Below are positions 1 through 7,808 of a stretch of 15,368 nucleotides of DNA, in pieces. Position 1 is the first letter of the stretch; each line of letters begins with the position of its first letter. Both the position numbers and the translations under genes were made by a program. The DNA comes from JBBSEZ01 sp038239195. Lineage in GTDB: Bacteria; Planctomycetota; Planctomycetia; Gemmatales; Gemmataceae. The notes under the pieces are model-generated. The model was given only the letters and a program-made list of their open reading frames with translations. It ran no database searches and was not told where the DNA came from. The stretch lies in contig JBBSEZ010000233.1 in NCBI GenBank assembly GCA_038239195.1, positions 1 through 15,368 of the forward strand. Direction: 5' to 3'.

Positions 1-726
1 AGACAAGAGCAAGTAGTTGGAGGGCCGGATCGTCCGGCTTTCATCAGGTGTACCCTTGAACCCTGGTGGTCCCGTTTTCCTCGCCGATGTGGGCCCCTTT
101 TGCATGCCGATTACCACGTGAGACAGCAGCCAGTCGTGGTCGATCCGGTCAAAGCATGACTTGATGTCCCCTTCAAGGACCCAGGCAGCCGCCTTGGGGT
201 GCATCAGCACCACGCGGCAGTGCTCCAAGGCGTCGGCGCAACAACGCTCGCGGCGGAAGCCGTAGGAGTTGGTGTCCGCACGCCATTCGGCGATCGGATC
301 GAGGCCGAGCAGGTAGAGGGCCTGCATGGCCCGGTCGGTCATCGTCGGGATCCCTAAAGGTCGCTTCTTACCGTTGCTCTTGGGGACGTACACACGCCGT
401 AGTGGTTGCGGCTGGTAGCCGCGCGAAGTGAGCGTGTGCAAAGCAGCAGTCTTCAACTCCGGGGTGTCCCAGAGGACGCCATCCGTGCCCGGAGTTGTCG
501 CACCTCGATTGGAGATAACTCGCAGGACGGCTAACGCACGGCCGGCAAACGAGTGGGTGAGCAGGTAGACCAGGGCCTTGACTTTGCCCCACCTGCCCTC
601 CCGAAGTGCCTTCACGATACGCACCTGGAGCCGACGAACCGTCCGCCAGACGGCCTTCCAGTCAATGGAGTGCCATTCGGTAGGACAGCCGGGAACCGCA
701 CCAGAAGGTTGTGACACCTCTGACAT
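1..726 (-). CDS. ltrA: Group II intron reverse transcriptase/maturase, N-terminal part
   Basis: This would be the intron-encoded protein that copies the intron RNA into DNA and helps it splice. The frame is open from an ATG at 726 to the window edge (242 codons). Residues ~17-90 match the N-terminal domain of these enzymes (EWHSIDWKAVWRTVRRLQ, then TPGTDGVLWDT). Residues ~113-130 carry the RT fingers signature YVPKSNGKKRPLGIPTMTDR. NSYGFRRERCCADA follows at 153-166 and GDIKSCFDRIDHDWLL at 186-201, where the aspartate of GDIKSCFD belongs to the RT palm. After SHV (residue 204, about position 115) the translation no longer resembles an RT. The expected continuation towards the YADD motif is absent in all three minus frames of the remaining 114 bases. 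The gene may be disrupted there. No strong Shine-Dalgarno precedes the ATG, which is common for intron ORFs. Confidence 0.85.
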   Translation of the reverse strand, partial: MSEVSQPSGAVPGCPTEWHSIDWKAVWRTVRRLQVRIVKALREGRWGKVKALVYLLTHSFAGRALAVLRVISNRGATTPGTDGVLWDTPELKTAALHTLTSRGYQPQPLRRVYVPKSNGKKRPLGIPTMTDRAMQALYLLGLDPIAEWRADTNSYGFRRERCCADALEHCRVVLMHPKAAAWVLEGDIKSCFDRIDHDWLLSHVVIGMQKGPTSARKTGPPGFKGTPDESRTIRPSNYLLLS

Positions 727-1348
727 AGCTGCTTTGTTCCCCGAATCGGTTGGCCAAGGTTCTCTCGTGCGGAGACACCACGGGGAAGTCAGCCCGCTTT
801 CGCGTGGGATGATGTCGCCTGGTGGCTCAACCCCTATCCGGCCGATTACAGGCCGGCGTTCGCTTGCTCCCCGATCCTCTACCCGCCGCCCCATCGGCTC
901 GCCTTGCGGCGAGCGTTCCCCTTGCGGGGAGGGCGACGGGCTTACCACGTTCCGAGTCTGTACCCAGGTGAGGGGGGCCGAACCTATCCGCCGGTGGCGC
1001 TTCATCTGCGGCAGGCGAAAACGGAGGCGCCTGCACCTGGCCACGTACCTTTTGGTCCAAGCCTGACAGCATCTTTGGCTTGTTCGTCATCACGGCGGTT
1101 ACGATTCTTCACGTGTGTTGGCCCGTTCACCCGCTCCCAGGCCCCGACCGCCTTGATGCTGGCAGTCGTCGAGGTCGGCTCGCGCCTCCCTCGACCAGCC
1201 CGATGGCTGAGGATACATTGTCCACAGGCTTCGCACCCCGCCATTGCTGGCGAAGCACGCTGTGGATGGAGACTTCTGGCAGAACAGAAGGTTACGTCCC
1301 TCCTTTCCTCGAATGTGTAACAGCTACAGACTCAGCATCGTGTCGCAC
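727..1348 (-). ncRNA. Group II intron ribozyme, domains I-III region
   Basis: This stretch lies between the intron 5' end (GTGCGAC at 1348-1342) and the reverse transcriptase start. It has no convincing reading frame on either strand. Its length of about 620 nt and its position fit the catalytic RNA domains that precede an ORF placed in domain IV. Short GC hairpins with GAAA-type loops are visible, for example around the CGCGAAAGCGGG stretch near 800-812 on the minus strand. Individual domains, exon-binding sites and tertiary contacts were not assigned. A 6-nt exact EBS1 complement to the exon end was looked for and not found. Confidence 0.6.
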
Positions 1349-1367
1349 CCGTTGGGTGACGGCCGGC

Positions 1368-1393
1368 GGGGCCTCGACAATGTCGAGGGCCCC
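1368..1393. terminator. Strong GC hairpin, possible terminator
   Basis: The arm GGGGCCTCGACA (1368-1379) is followed, after one base, by TGTCGAGGGCCCC (1381-1393). They pair nearly perfectly over 12 bp with one bulged G. No T-run follows on either strand, so it is not a canonical intrinsic terminator. It could act as a structured RNA end or belong to the repeat cluster. It lies ~560 bp downstream of the helicase stop. Confidence 0.35.
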
Positions 1394-1463
1394 GGTGGGC
1401 GACTTCCCCGGGCCTAGGCCGTCTCGCCGCGGGAGCGTGGGGGAGGGGCGCTACTGGCGAGGC

Positions 1464-1566
1464 GGCCACCGATACCACCCGTTTGCTGACGGCTCGCGGC
1501 CACCGATAGCGACCGTTCGGTGACGGGCTCGCGGCCGCCGACACCGTCCGTTTGGTGACGGTTGAC
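1464..1566. repeat. Three tandem repeats of 34-35 bp with a shared 14-bp core
   Basis: The units are 1464-1497, 1498-1532 and 1533-1566. Each begins GGCC(A/G)CCGA and contains a core: CCGTTTGCTGACGG (1479-1492), CCGTTCGGTGACGG (1513-1526) and CCGTTTGGTGACGG (1548-1561). On the minus strand every core reads CCGT-N6-ACGG, so a 4-bp stem is kept while the loop varies. A fourth core lies at 1349-1362, directly against the intron. The unit length is not a multiple of three throughout, which argues against a coding repeat. There are no unique spacers, so it is not a CRISPR array. Confidence 0.7.
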
Positions 1567-1610
1567 GGGGCCCTTTGGGTGCCGTTGGACGACGATGGGC
1601 GACAGGTCGC

Positions 1611-1626
1611 GGGGCGCTCGCGCCCC
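1611..1626. repeat. Perfect GC inverted repeat
   Basis: GGGGCGC and GCGCCCC are separated by two bases and form a 7-bp hairpin with a minimal loop. No T-tract follows. In sequence this GC-rich it may be fortuitous. Confidence 0.4.
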
Positions 1627-1951
1627 CCGCAGGCGCGGGCGATCCCCCCGACGGCGACGTGAGGCCTTGGCGCCCATTGGCCCTTTCGGCGCGAGGGAAG
1701 AGGATCATGGCGGGCCCTCAAAGGGGGTTGAACGGTTTCTCCCCGCGAAGTCTACCAGAAGGGGCAAGCTCTTGCAGAGGCCAGACGAGCATGTGCCCCG
1801 CTCGATTTTGGCGAGCCGAGGAATGAGCCCCCGGAGTGTGGGTGCGCCGGGGACTGACGCCCGGCTCGCCGACGCCTGCCACGATCGATGTCCGGACGGC
1901 GTTGCAGGGCCTCACCGGAACGACGCGAGATGAAACACTGCGGGCCTGGCG

Positions 1952-4900
1952 TCATCGCAGTGGTGTCTTGACCGCGAGATCCACTCGCAAGTCGTCGAGC
2001 ATCTGCCTCGGCAGTGGTACGAAACTGGCGCCGTCGTCCTCGCCCTCGCTGTCGGGATCGAGCCAGAACGAGCCAGACTCTTGGTCGGCGGTCGGGTCGC
2101 CTCCGGTCAGGATGTCGAAGACCTGGGCGCGGGCGCGCAGCCGGTCGAACATGCGCTCGTCGTAGGTCCCGGCCAGGTATGGCATCGCGATGTCCAGGCC
2201 GGGGAGCTGGGCCTCGGGGAGATGGCCTGTGCCATTGGCCTCCAAGGCCATCTTCCTCTCCCGCGCCGCCTTGCTGCCGATTCGATCAGTCCTCCCCGTC
2301 CTCTGTTCGATGACTGCGGGATTCCAGCCGAGATCGTAATGGACCACGTGTCGGCAATGGCGGTGAAGGTCGATCCCCTCCTGGCCCACCTGCGTGCAGA
2401 CGAGGACGTCCGGCAGCAAAGGCGTGTTAAAGCCGCTGAAGACGGCATCGCGGTCCACCTTGTTCGACCCCGTCACCAGTACCACCGACTCGGCCCGAGC
2501 ATTCGTGGCATACCGTAGGTGCGCTTCCCGCTCCTCTTCGCCCATCTCGGACAATTCACGGAGGAACTCCTCGACACGCCCCGCGACCGGCTCCAGTTGG
2601 GCTCCGCCAGGTTGTGTCTGGTGAAAGCCGCGGAGCAGGCTTTCGCTCCAGGTTTCATCCTCTCCACTGAAGACTTCCCTCGGCAACCGCAGGAGGATGT
2701 CCTCCCTGAGGAAGGCACGCACCACCGCGTCGAGCACCTGGGCACGCTGCCTCCAGTTCCACCCGTCCTCCTGGCGGGTGACTTCAACGATCAGTTCCCG
2801 CATCCGCTGGCTCCGCTCCTGCCCGGCCTGGTCGATGAGCTGCTGAGCATCCCCCAGTGGCAGGAACAGGTTCGGGCCGGAAAGCAGCGTATCCACGATC
2901 CGCGGGCGGTTCCCCAGAGGCTGGGCCTCCAGCGCCCGGAGCGCCACCTTCGACAGAGCAGGGTGCGGTTCGGGTTGCAGGTCGTAGATCGCGGCCAGGC
3001 TGCTGCGGGCCACCTGCTCGGAGCGCTGCCTGTCGTCTTCGGGTTGAGCCCCGCGCTCCGGTCCCAGCTGGCGATCCCCGTAGCGGTAGCGCACCCAGTC
3101 TTCCGCCGCGATCTGCCCAAGCAAATCTTTGGTTGCGGCCACCCTGTCGGGAGGCACGGAAGATAGGTCGAGGGGGCCACGGAGGAGCCGGCGCGCCAGG
3201 ACGTACTCGATCGCCCGGCTCAAGAAAACACGGTCCGGACGCTCAAAGTCGCGGAACAGGGGCCGGTTGTTGTGGACGGCCCGAGCGCAGAGATCGGCGA
3301 GTGCAACCAGGTCTTCGGGAGCCAACGCCGGCCAGCCACACCCGATGCTCGTCAGCCATCCGAGTAAGACGCGGTCGAGGAAGAGTGGCACGCCGGATCC
3401 CTCGCGGGCCGTGAGGGATCGGCGGAACTGCTGCATTGCCTTATCCAAGTCCCTTCCTGTTTCCGTACCTCGGGTCTTGAACAAGTCCCTCCGCGCGTCG
3501 CGCAAGCGCTTATCGATTGCCTGAGAGAGCAAGCGGTACAGCGTCTCGGCAGTTGGGACACGGAAGCAAAAGATAAGCGATTTCTCGCCCTGGTCCCACC
3601 GCTGCAACACCTCGGTGACAACTGTCTCGACCTTCGGGTGTTCGGCGTCGCGAGGGTTATCTTTCTGACCATTCCCGGTGATGCGCTTGAGGATGTCGAG
3701 CAAGTTATGCTGGCCGGCCTGGAGTGCCGTTGCCGCGGCTTTACTCCCTTCGCGGCTCTTCCAGAGGGTCGTGTAGCACCCCGTCAGGTCCATGCCCAGC
3801 GTGGTGCGGTGCCGGCCGCGGCTTATTTCCGCAACAACCTTCATCAGCAGGTACTGGGCCAACTCACCGTGCGGGGGCATCGACTGACCTGGTGCCAGGT
3901 GCAATTGGCTCCGATCCGGCCGGGACGCCCAGGTGTTGGTCCCTGGCGGGTATTCCCTGCCCACCCAGTAACGGCGGTGCTCGGTCCTGCGCCGATGCCG
4001 GATGATCACGGGGGCCATGACAGCTTGGAGCCGCCGGTTGGCATCGTGTAGCTGCACGGCCCGGGTGAAGAACGGCCGGAGCGCACCGGGCAACTGCTGC
4101 AAGATTTCATTTCGTTTTTCGCCGGAAGCGGCGCGCAGCCCGCCCCAGTGTGTCTCGATCTCTGGTGTGCGAGGATCTTCCTCCGCCTGTAGCCCGCCCG
4201 GCGTGGCAATGAACCGTGAGCCCAGGCGCGCGAATTGTTCGGCCAAGCCGCCCCATTCTTGCGAGAAAGACCGCCCCGCCTCCTCCGACGCGTTCATCGC
4301 TTCCGCAAGTCGGTCACGCCTTGAGCGGAGCGCCTCCACACGGTCGGCCCCGATCGCGGGCCCCATGCTGTCCCCCGTGGCAAGCACCTCAAGCAATTCG
4401 TCTCGGTGCAGCTGGAATGGCGTTGCGGTCAAGAGCAGCAGCCGGCGAGCGAGTGGTGCGACGTAGCGACGGAAGGCTTGGCAGTCCTGGCGCTGGGCAT
4501 GACGCCAGTGGTGTGCCTCATCGGCGATCACCAGCGGGAGGTCGAGCTTCATGTTCCTGAGCAGGACGGGGATTAGCTCCCTGTAGAGATCGAGTAACCG
4601 ATCCTTGAACCCGTCGAAGTACCATTCCGCACGGCCTTTGCGTTCCGCGATCCATTTGCAGTAAGGCAGCAGGCCTCGCGGCTCGACTTCGCCCCTGCGC
4701 ATCCGGTCATCAGCGCCGTGCAAACAGCTCTCGCCCTCGGGCGTCTCGGCGTACCGCTCCAGGGCCTTCGCCACTTGGGCGTATGTGAAGGGCGTCTGCT
4801 CGTAGCGGCTCTGGAGCCCGGGATCCCATCGCCGTCTCTCGTGTTGGGAGGCAGACAGATACGTTTCGTGTTGCTGGAAGTCCCAGAGTTCGACCTGATA

Positions 4901-5575
4901 CACGCCCTTACTCACGCGCCGGGCCAGCCCTCCCCAGCTGGTAAACCCGCGAACCTCAGCCGCTCGCCGAACTATGCGAAAGCGTTCTTCCTTCTTCAGT
5001 TTGTTTCCCCACCAGCGGAAGAGGCATCCTGTCAGGAAACGCAGTCGTTCGCCAGCATCGCGGATTCGACGGGTGAAGATATTGGCTTGGCAGACGAGCA
5101 AGCAGGGTGCCTTGGTAGAGTTGCGGGGCAAGTCTGTTACTCGGCGCAGGCTCTGGAACAGGTCCTCCGGCGTCGTGCAGACCCGAGAGTGGAACCAGCG
5201 GGTCGCGTCCGGGTTCCGCGAACAGCGCGTGCGCAGGGCCTCGACCTCCCGGTTCCATTTCTCCGTCAGGGCGTGGTTCCCGGCCGGCGTGACGACGAGG
5301 ACGGCGCGGAAGCACTTCTTCAGGTCGGGCGACTGCTCTTTGGGCTCCTTGTGCCGAAGGTCGTCCAGGACTGCGTAGGCCGTCGCCAAAGCCACGAAGG
5401 TTTTGCCCAGCCCGACCTCGTCAGCGAGCAGCTGGATCTCGGTCCGCAATTCCGGCCGGCCATAAAACACAGCGAGGATCTTGTCTACCGTGGCATGTTG
5501 GCGCACGGTGTCTTCATCGGACATGCGCTCCTTGTCGCGGCCGAGGTCAACGGCGATGTCGAGGCATGGGATCAT
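1952..5575 (-). CDS. SNF2-type helicase/ATPase (1207 aa), putative anti-phage defence subunit
   Basis: A superfamily 2 ATPase expected to move along or remodel DNA (or RNA), probably the motor of the three-protein system encoded upstream. Walker A is ADEVGLGKTF at residues 51-60, the form typical of SNF2/RapA proteins. The DEAH box is at 352-355 (VIADEAHHW) and motif III is TATPF at 383-387. The second lobe carries QVGQEGIDL at ~1062-1070 and QRTGRTDR at ~1091-1098 (motif VI with its arginine finger). All core ATPase motifs are thus intact. About 290 residues separate motifs I and II, and ~675 residues lie between motif III and the late motifs, so large family-specific insertions are present. 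The ATG at 5575 is chosen over an in-frame start at 5716. It overlaps the previous stop as ATGA and has AAGGAGG at 5592-5586, 10 nt upstream. It is the last gene of the operon. DISARM DrmD and Azaca helicases are the closest functional analogies I can think of; the exact family needs a search. Confidence 0.88.
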   Translation of the reverse strand: MIPCLDIAVDLGRDKERMSDEDTVRQHATVDKILAVFYGRPELRTEIQLLADEVGLGKTFVALATAYAVLDDLRHKEPKEQSPDLKKCFRAVLVVTPAGNHALTEKWNREVEALRTRCSRNPDATRWFHSRVCTTPEDLFQSLRRVTDLPRNSTKAPCLLVCQANIFTRRIRDAGERLRFLTGCLFRWWGNKLKKEERFRIVRRAAEVRGFTSWGGLARRVSKGVYQVELWDFQQHETYLSASQHERRRWDPGLQSRYEQTPFTYAQVAKALERYAETPEGESCLHGADDRMRRGEVEPRGLLPYCKWIAERKGRAEWYFDGFKDRLLDLYRELIPVLLRNMKLDLPLVIADEAHHWRHAQRQDCQAFRRYVAPLARRLLLLTATPFQLHRDELLEVLATGDSMGPAIGADRVEALRSRRDRLAEAMNASEEAGRSFSQEWGGLAEQFARLGSRFIATPGGLQAEEDPRTPEIETHWGGLRAASGEKRNEILQQLPGALRPFFTRAVQLHDANRRLQAVMAPVIIRHRRRTEHRRYWVGREYPPGTNTWASRPDRSQLHLAPGQSMPPHGELAQYLLMKVVAEISRGRHRTTLGMDLTGCYTTLWKSREGSKAAATALQAGQHNLLDILKRITGNGQKDNPRDAEHPKVETVVTEVLQRWDQGEKSLIFCFRVPTAETLYRLLSQAIDKRLRDARRDLFKTRGTETGRDLDKAMQQFRRSLTAREGSGVPLFLDRVLLGWLTSIGCGWPALAPEDLVALADLCARAVHNNRPLFRDFERPDRVFLSRAIEYVLARRLLRGPLDLSSVPPDRVAATKDLLGQIAAEDWVRYRYGDRQLGPERGAQPEDDRQRSEQVARSSLAAIYDLQPEPHPALSKVALRALEAQPLGNRPRIVDTLLSGPNLFLPLGDAQQLIDQAGQERSQRMRELIVEVTRQEDGWNWRQRAQVLDAVVRAFLREDILLRLPREVFSGEDETWSESLLRGFHQTQPGGAQLEPVAGRVEEFLRELSEMGEEEREAHLRYATNARAESVVLVTGSNKVDRDAVFSGFNTPLLPDVLVCTQVGQEGIDLHRHCRHVVHYDLGWNPAVIEQRTGRTDRIGSKAARERKMALEANGTGHLPEAQLPGLDIAMPYLAGTYDERMFDRLRARAQVFDILTGGDPTADQESGSFWLDPDSEGEDDGASFVPLPRQMLDDLRVDLAVKTPLR

Positions 5576-7797
5576 GGGAGGGGGGCCTCCTTCAGGATGG
5601 TGCTTGGCCATTTGGCAACGGACGTGGGTTCCTTCTGGACCATGCCGGCCCACTGCTTGGCGAGGCCCGGAGGCAGCGACGCTGTGACGTAACGGGAAAA
5701 ATCTCGGTCGCCGCAAGCTCGGCGAAACCCTTCCCGTTCCAGGGCGCCCTTCGCGAGGGCGAGCAGACGGGTTATCCCGCGCGCCCGGACTTCGTCCAGT
5801 GCCTCCCGCTCGCCTTGCGACAGGGGCCCCTCCCCATCCAGCTGCAACTCGGCGACGACCCGGATCAGTTCGACGAACTGGAAGGCCGCTGCGGTCGGAG
5901 AACGCCTGCCGGCGCGAAAGGCTTGCACGACCTGCTCGGCCAGACTGACCGGACTGAAGTCGCCGACCAGCGCCTGCTCGAACGCTCGGGGCGAGCGGAT
6001 CGACTGCCGCAGAGTGTCGGCCAGGCCGAACAGACTTTCCACGAAGTCGCGGAGCAAGTAACTCTGGAGTTGTCGGAGGCGATCTGCTTCCTGGGGCGTC
6101 TGAGGTAGTTTCTCTGTCAGCGCCTGTGCGGCACGCTGTTCCAACAACTCCATCAGGTTCTCCTCGCTGATCCGGCCGTGGAAATAAGCCAGGAGTTGCT
6201 GCTCGTCCGGACGGGCGCCCAGCACGCTGGGTAGGCCCGACTTACTGTTCTCGTCGATGTTGACGGGGAAGCGGGCGCCGACCGCCGGCTCCCCCCAGCT
6301 CACTTGAACCGCGCGGCTCGTGAGCACTCGACGTACAGTCTGGGCGTCGATAGGCGTGACAATCGGGCTTCCTTCCGGCCCCGTCCGCGCGATCACGCTC
6401 AGTAGCGGCACAGGGGGCGGCTCGCCAGGGTCGGGGGCAATGGAAATGGAGAACGCCACGTGCGGTCCCGGGTGGAGGACGACGCGGACAGCACCCACAG
6501 GGTCGGGGCCGTCCTGCCAGCGAACTTCGACCTCGATGCGAGCGATGAAGGGGGGCCAGGGAAAATCGCTGTCCTCCTCCAGCATCGGCTCCTTGAACTG
6601 ATTCTCCTGGAAGTCGGCCAGGTCTACGATGCCCTCCTCGGCAAGGGGAGGCATCCAGGCCTGTGGGTCCGCGGCCTCCGCGGGCAGGGTGAGAAGCACG
6701 CACGCTTCGATGTTCGCCGCTTCCGGTCGCGCCAGGACTCCGAGGCCCTTGCGGGTGAAATTCGCAGACCCCATGAGAATAACGGCGGTGGTAGGACCGC
6801 GCAGCAGCACCCACTTCGCGTGCAGGTCGCGCTGGTCTTCGGCCATCCCTTCCGGGACCTCCTCCCGCACGGCGTCCAGTCGTGCAGCAGCCACGTACCC
6901 ACGCCGGATCGGGAAACCGGAGTCGTACAACCGGCGGGCGAGACGGAACGGAAACTTCGGCCGTCCGGTTCCGCCAGGAGCATCGGCACAGGTGATAATG
7001 TGCAACTGTGCGTCTTCCAAACGGGCGCCGCGCCCGGCGAGGCCGCGGGCGATCACCTCGAACGGAGTTTCTCCGCCGGTGGCGTCCGGCCAGAAGGGCG
7101 AGCAGATGCACCAGTCCAGCAGAGGCTCGCCTTGCGGCCAAGCTTCCACAATGTTCTGCCATAGTGGCTTGGCACCGCCCCCGAACACGACAGCCACTTT
7201 GCGGTCTGCGGGGAGGATCTCAGGTAACGTCCAGCCCTTTGCCTGGCGAACGGCTGCGTCAAGTGCCTTTCGTAGCGGCTCGGTGCTCAGATCGCCCAGC
7301 ACCACAGCCCAATCCTGCAGCGCCCTGCGAAGCACCTCGACGGGAAGCGGCCCGCCTTCCTTGAAATCGAGAATCGCCGCGATCTCGCGCTGTCGTCGAT
7401 ACCCTTCGTGGGTGAGGTTGGCAGAGGCGATTATGAGACGGATCATCCTTTTGCGATGAAGAAGGATGACCTTGGCGTGGTTGGTGCGGTGCCCGACCGG
7501 CAGTACATCGATCTGCAAGCTCGGCCGGCCCCCCTCAGCGAGCGCGTGCGAGTCGGCGACAAGGGCTGAGTACACCTCGTTCAGCTTGCGCTCCAGCGCC
7601 ACCGGCACGGCATAGCCGCGGTCGCGCAGCCCCCCGAGCCCGAGGACGGTCGGGAGGAAGTCCTGCTCGAAGAAGTTGGGCTGGTCGAGAGACAGGCCAT
7701 AGGTTGAACAAACCATCGAGACGAGCGGGCCGTCCGCGTCGGAGGGCCGGACAGCGTCAATGAGAGGAGAGGCGGTGGTTTTCGTCGTCTTGGCCAT
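5572..7797 (-). CDS. Phospholipase D-like protein with two HKD motifs (741 aa), putative nuclease
   Basis: PLD-fold enzymes cut phosphodiester bonds through a histidine nucleophile, and those next to SNF2 helicases usually act on nucleic acid. The first motif is HAK at 107-109 with ASANLTHEG at 124-132. The second is HAKW at 326-329 with GSANFTRKG at 343-351, followed by NIEACVLL at 362-369. Two complete motifs in one chain make a full active site without dimerisation. The C-terminal ~370 residues lack an obvious family and may bind the partners; they include helical, charged stretches. There is no signal peptide, so it is cytoplasmic. The ATG at 7797, 11 bp after the previous stop, is preferred to a GTG at 7824 that would overlap that gene and has no ribosome-binding site, though the site before 7797 is also weak. 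The stop overlaps the helicase start by 4 bp, implying translational coupling. Confidence 0.85.
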   Translation of the reverse strand: MAKTTKTTASPLIDAVRPSDADGPLVSMVCSTYGLSLDQPNFFEQDFLPTVLGLGGLRDRGYAVPVALERKLNEVYSALVADSHALAEGGRPSLQIDVLPVGHRTNHAKVILLHRKRMIRLIIASANLTHEGYRRQREIAAILDFKEGGPLPVEVLRRALQDWAVVLGDLSTEPLRKALDAAVRQAKGWTLPEILPADRKVAVVFGGGAKPLWQNIVEAWPQGEPLLDWCICSPFWPDATGGETPFEVIARGLAGRGARLEDAQLHIITCADAPGGTGRPKFPFRLARRLYDSGFPIRRGYVAAARLDAVREEVPEGMAEDQRDLHAKWVLLRGPTTAVILMGSANFTRKGLGVLARPEAANIEACVLLTLPAEAADPQAWMPPLAEEGIVDLADFQENQFKEPMLEEDSDFPWPPFIARIEVEVRWQDGPDPVGAVRVVLHPGPHVAFSISIAPDPGEPPPVPLLSVIARTGPEGSPIVTPIDAQTVRRVLTSRAVQVSWGEPAVGARFPVNIDENSKSGLPSVLGARPDEQQLLAYFHGRISEENLMELLEQRAAQALTEKLPQTPQEADRLRQLQSYLLRDFVESLFGLADTLRQSIRSPRAFEQALVGDFSPVSLAEQVVQAFRAGRRSPTAAAFQFVELIRVVAELQLDGEGPLSQGEREALDEVRARGITRLLALAKGALEREGFRRACGDRDFSRYVTASLPPGLAKQWAGMVQKEPTSVAKWPSTILKEAPLP

Positions 7798-7808
7798 GAG
7801 GATGCCTG

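Larger units (their letters stand above)
1..1348 (-). mobile_element. Group II intron, 5' part (runs off or is truncated at the left edge)
   Basis: A retroelement on the minus strand. It begins at 1348 with GTGCGAC, which fits the conserved group II intron 5' end (GUGYG). About 620 nt of non-coding sequence follow, the usual size for ribozyme domains I-III, and then an intron-encoded reverse transcriptase starts at 726. The 3' part (maturase end, domains V and VI) is not in the window. Reverse transcriptase similarity fades at about position 115, so the copy may be truncated or rearranged. The 5' boundary is inferred from the consensus and the spacing to the ORF. I did not fold the RNA. Confidence 0.75.
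1349..1951. other. Gene-free stretch between the helicase gene and the intron
   Basis: About 600 bases without a supportable gene; the open frames here look like GC-driven shadows. It holds a 14-bp repeat core abutting the intron (1349-1362), a strong hairpin (1368-1393), the palindrome GGCCTAGGCC (1411-1420), three tandem ~34-bp repeats (1464-1566) and a GC hairpin (1611-1626). From ~1630 to 1951 nothing recognisable was seen. It follows the stop codon of the minus-strand helicase, so part of it is probably the operon's 3' untranslated region. Confidence 0.6.

Noticed and set aside
1464..1566. CRISPR-like array
   Set aside because: The units are directly adjacent, without unique spacers of constant length, and no cas gene is present.
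1332..1721. Arginine/serine-rich minus-strand frames over the tandem repeats
   Set aside because: The 34/35-bp period shifts frame between units, there is no ribosome-binding site, and the translations look random.
4718..5692. A 324-codon plus-strand open frame
   Set aside because: It is antisense to the helicase Walker A region and the end of the PLD gene, which have clear motifs; no motif of its own.
5576..5716. Upstream start of the helicase at 5716
   Set aside because: It would add 47 arginine/proline-rich residues overlapping the PLD gene. The ATG at 5575 has AAGGAGG 10 nt upstream and a 4-bp overlap with the PLD stop.
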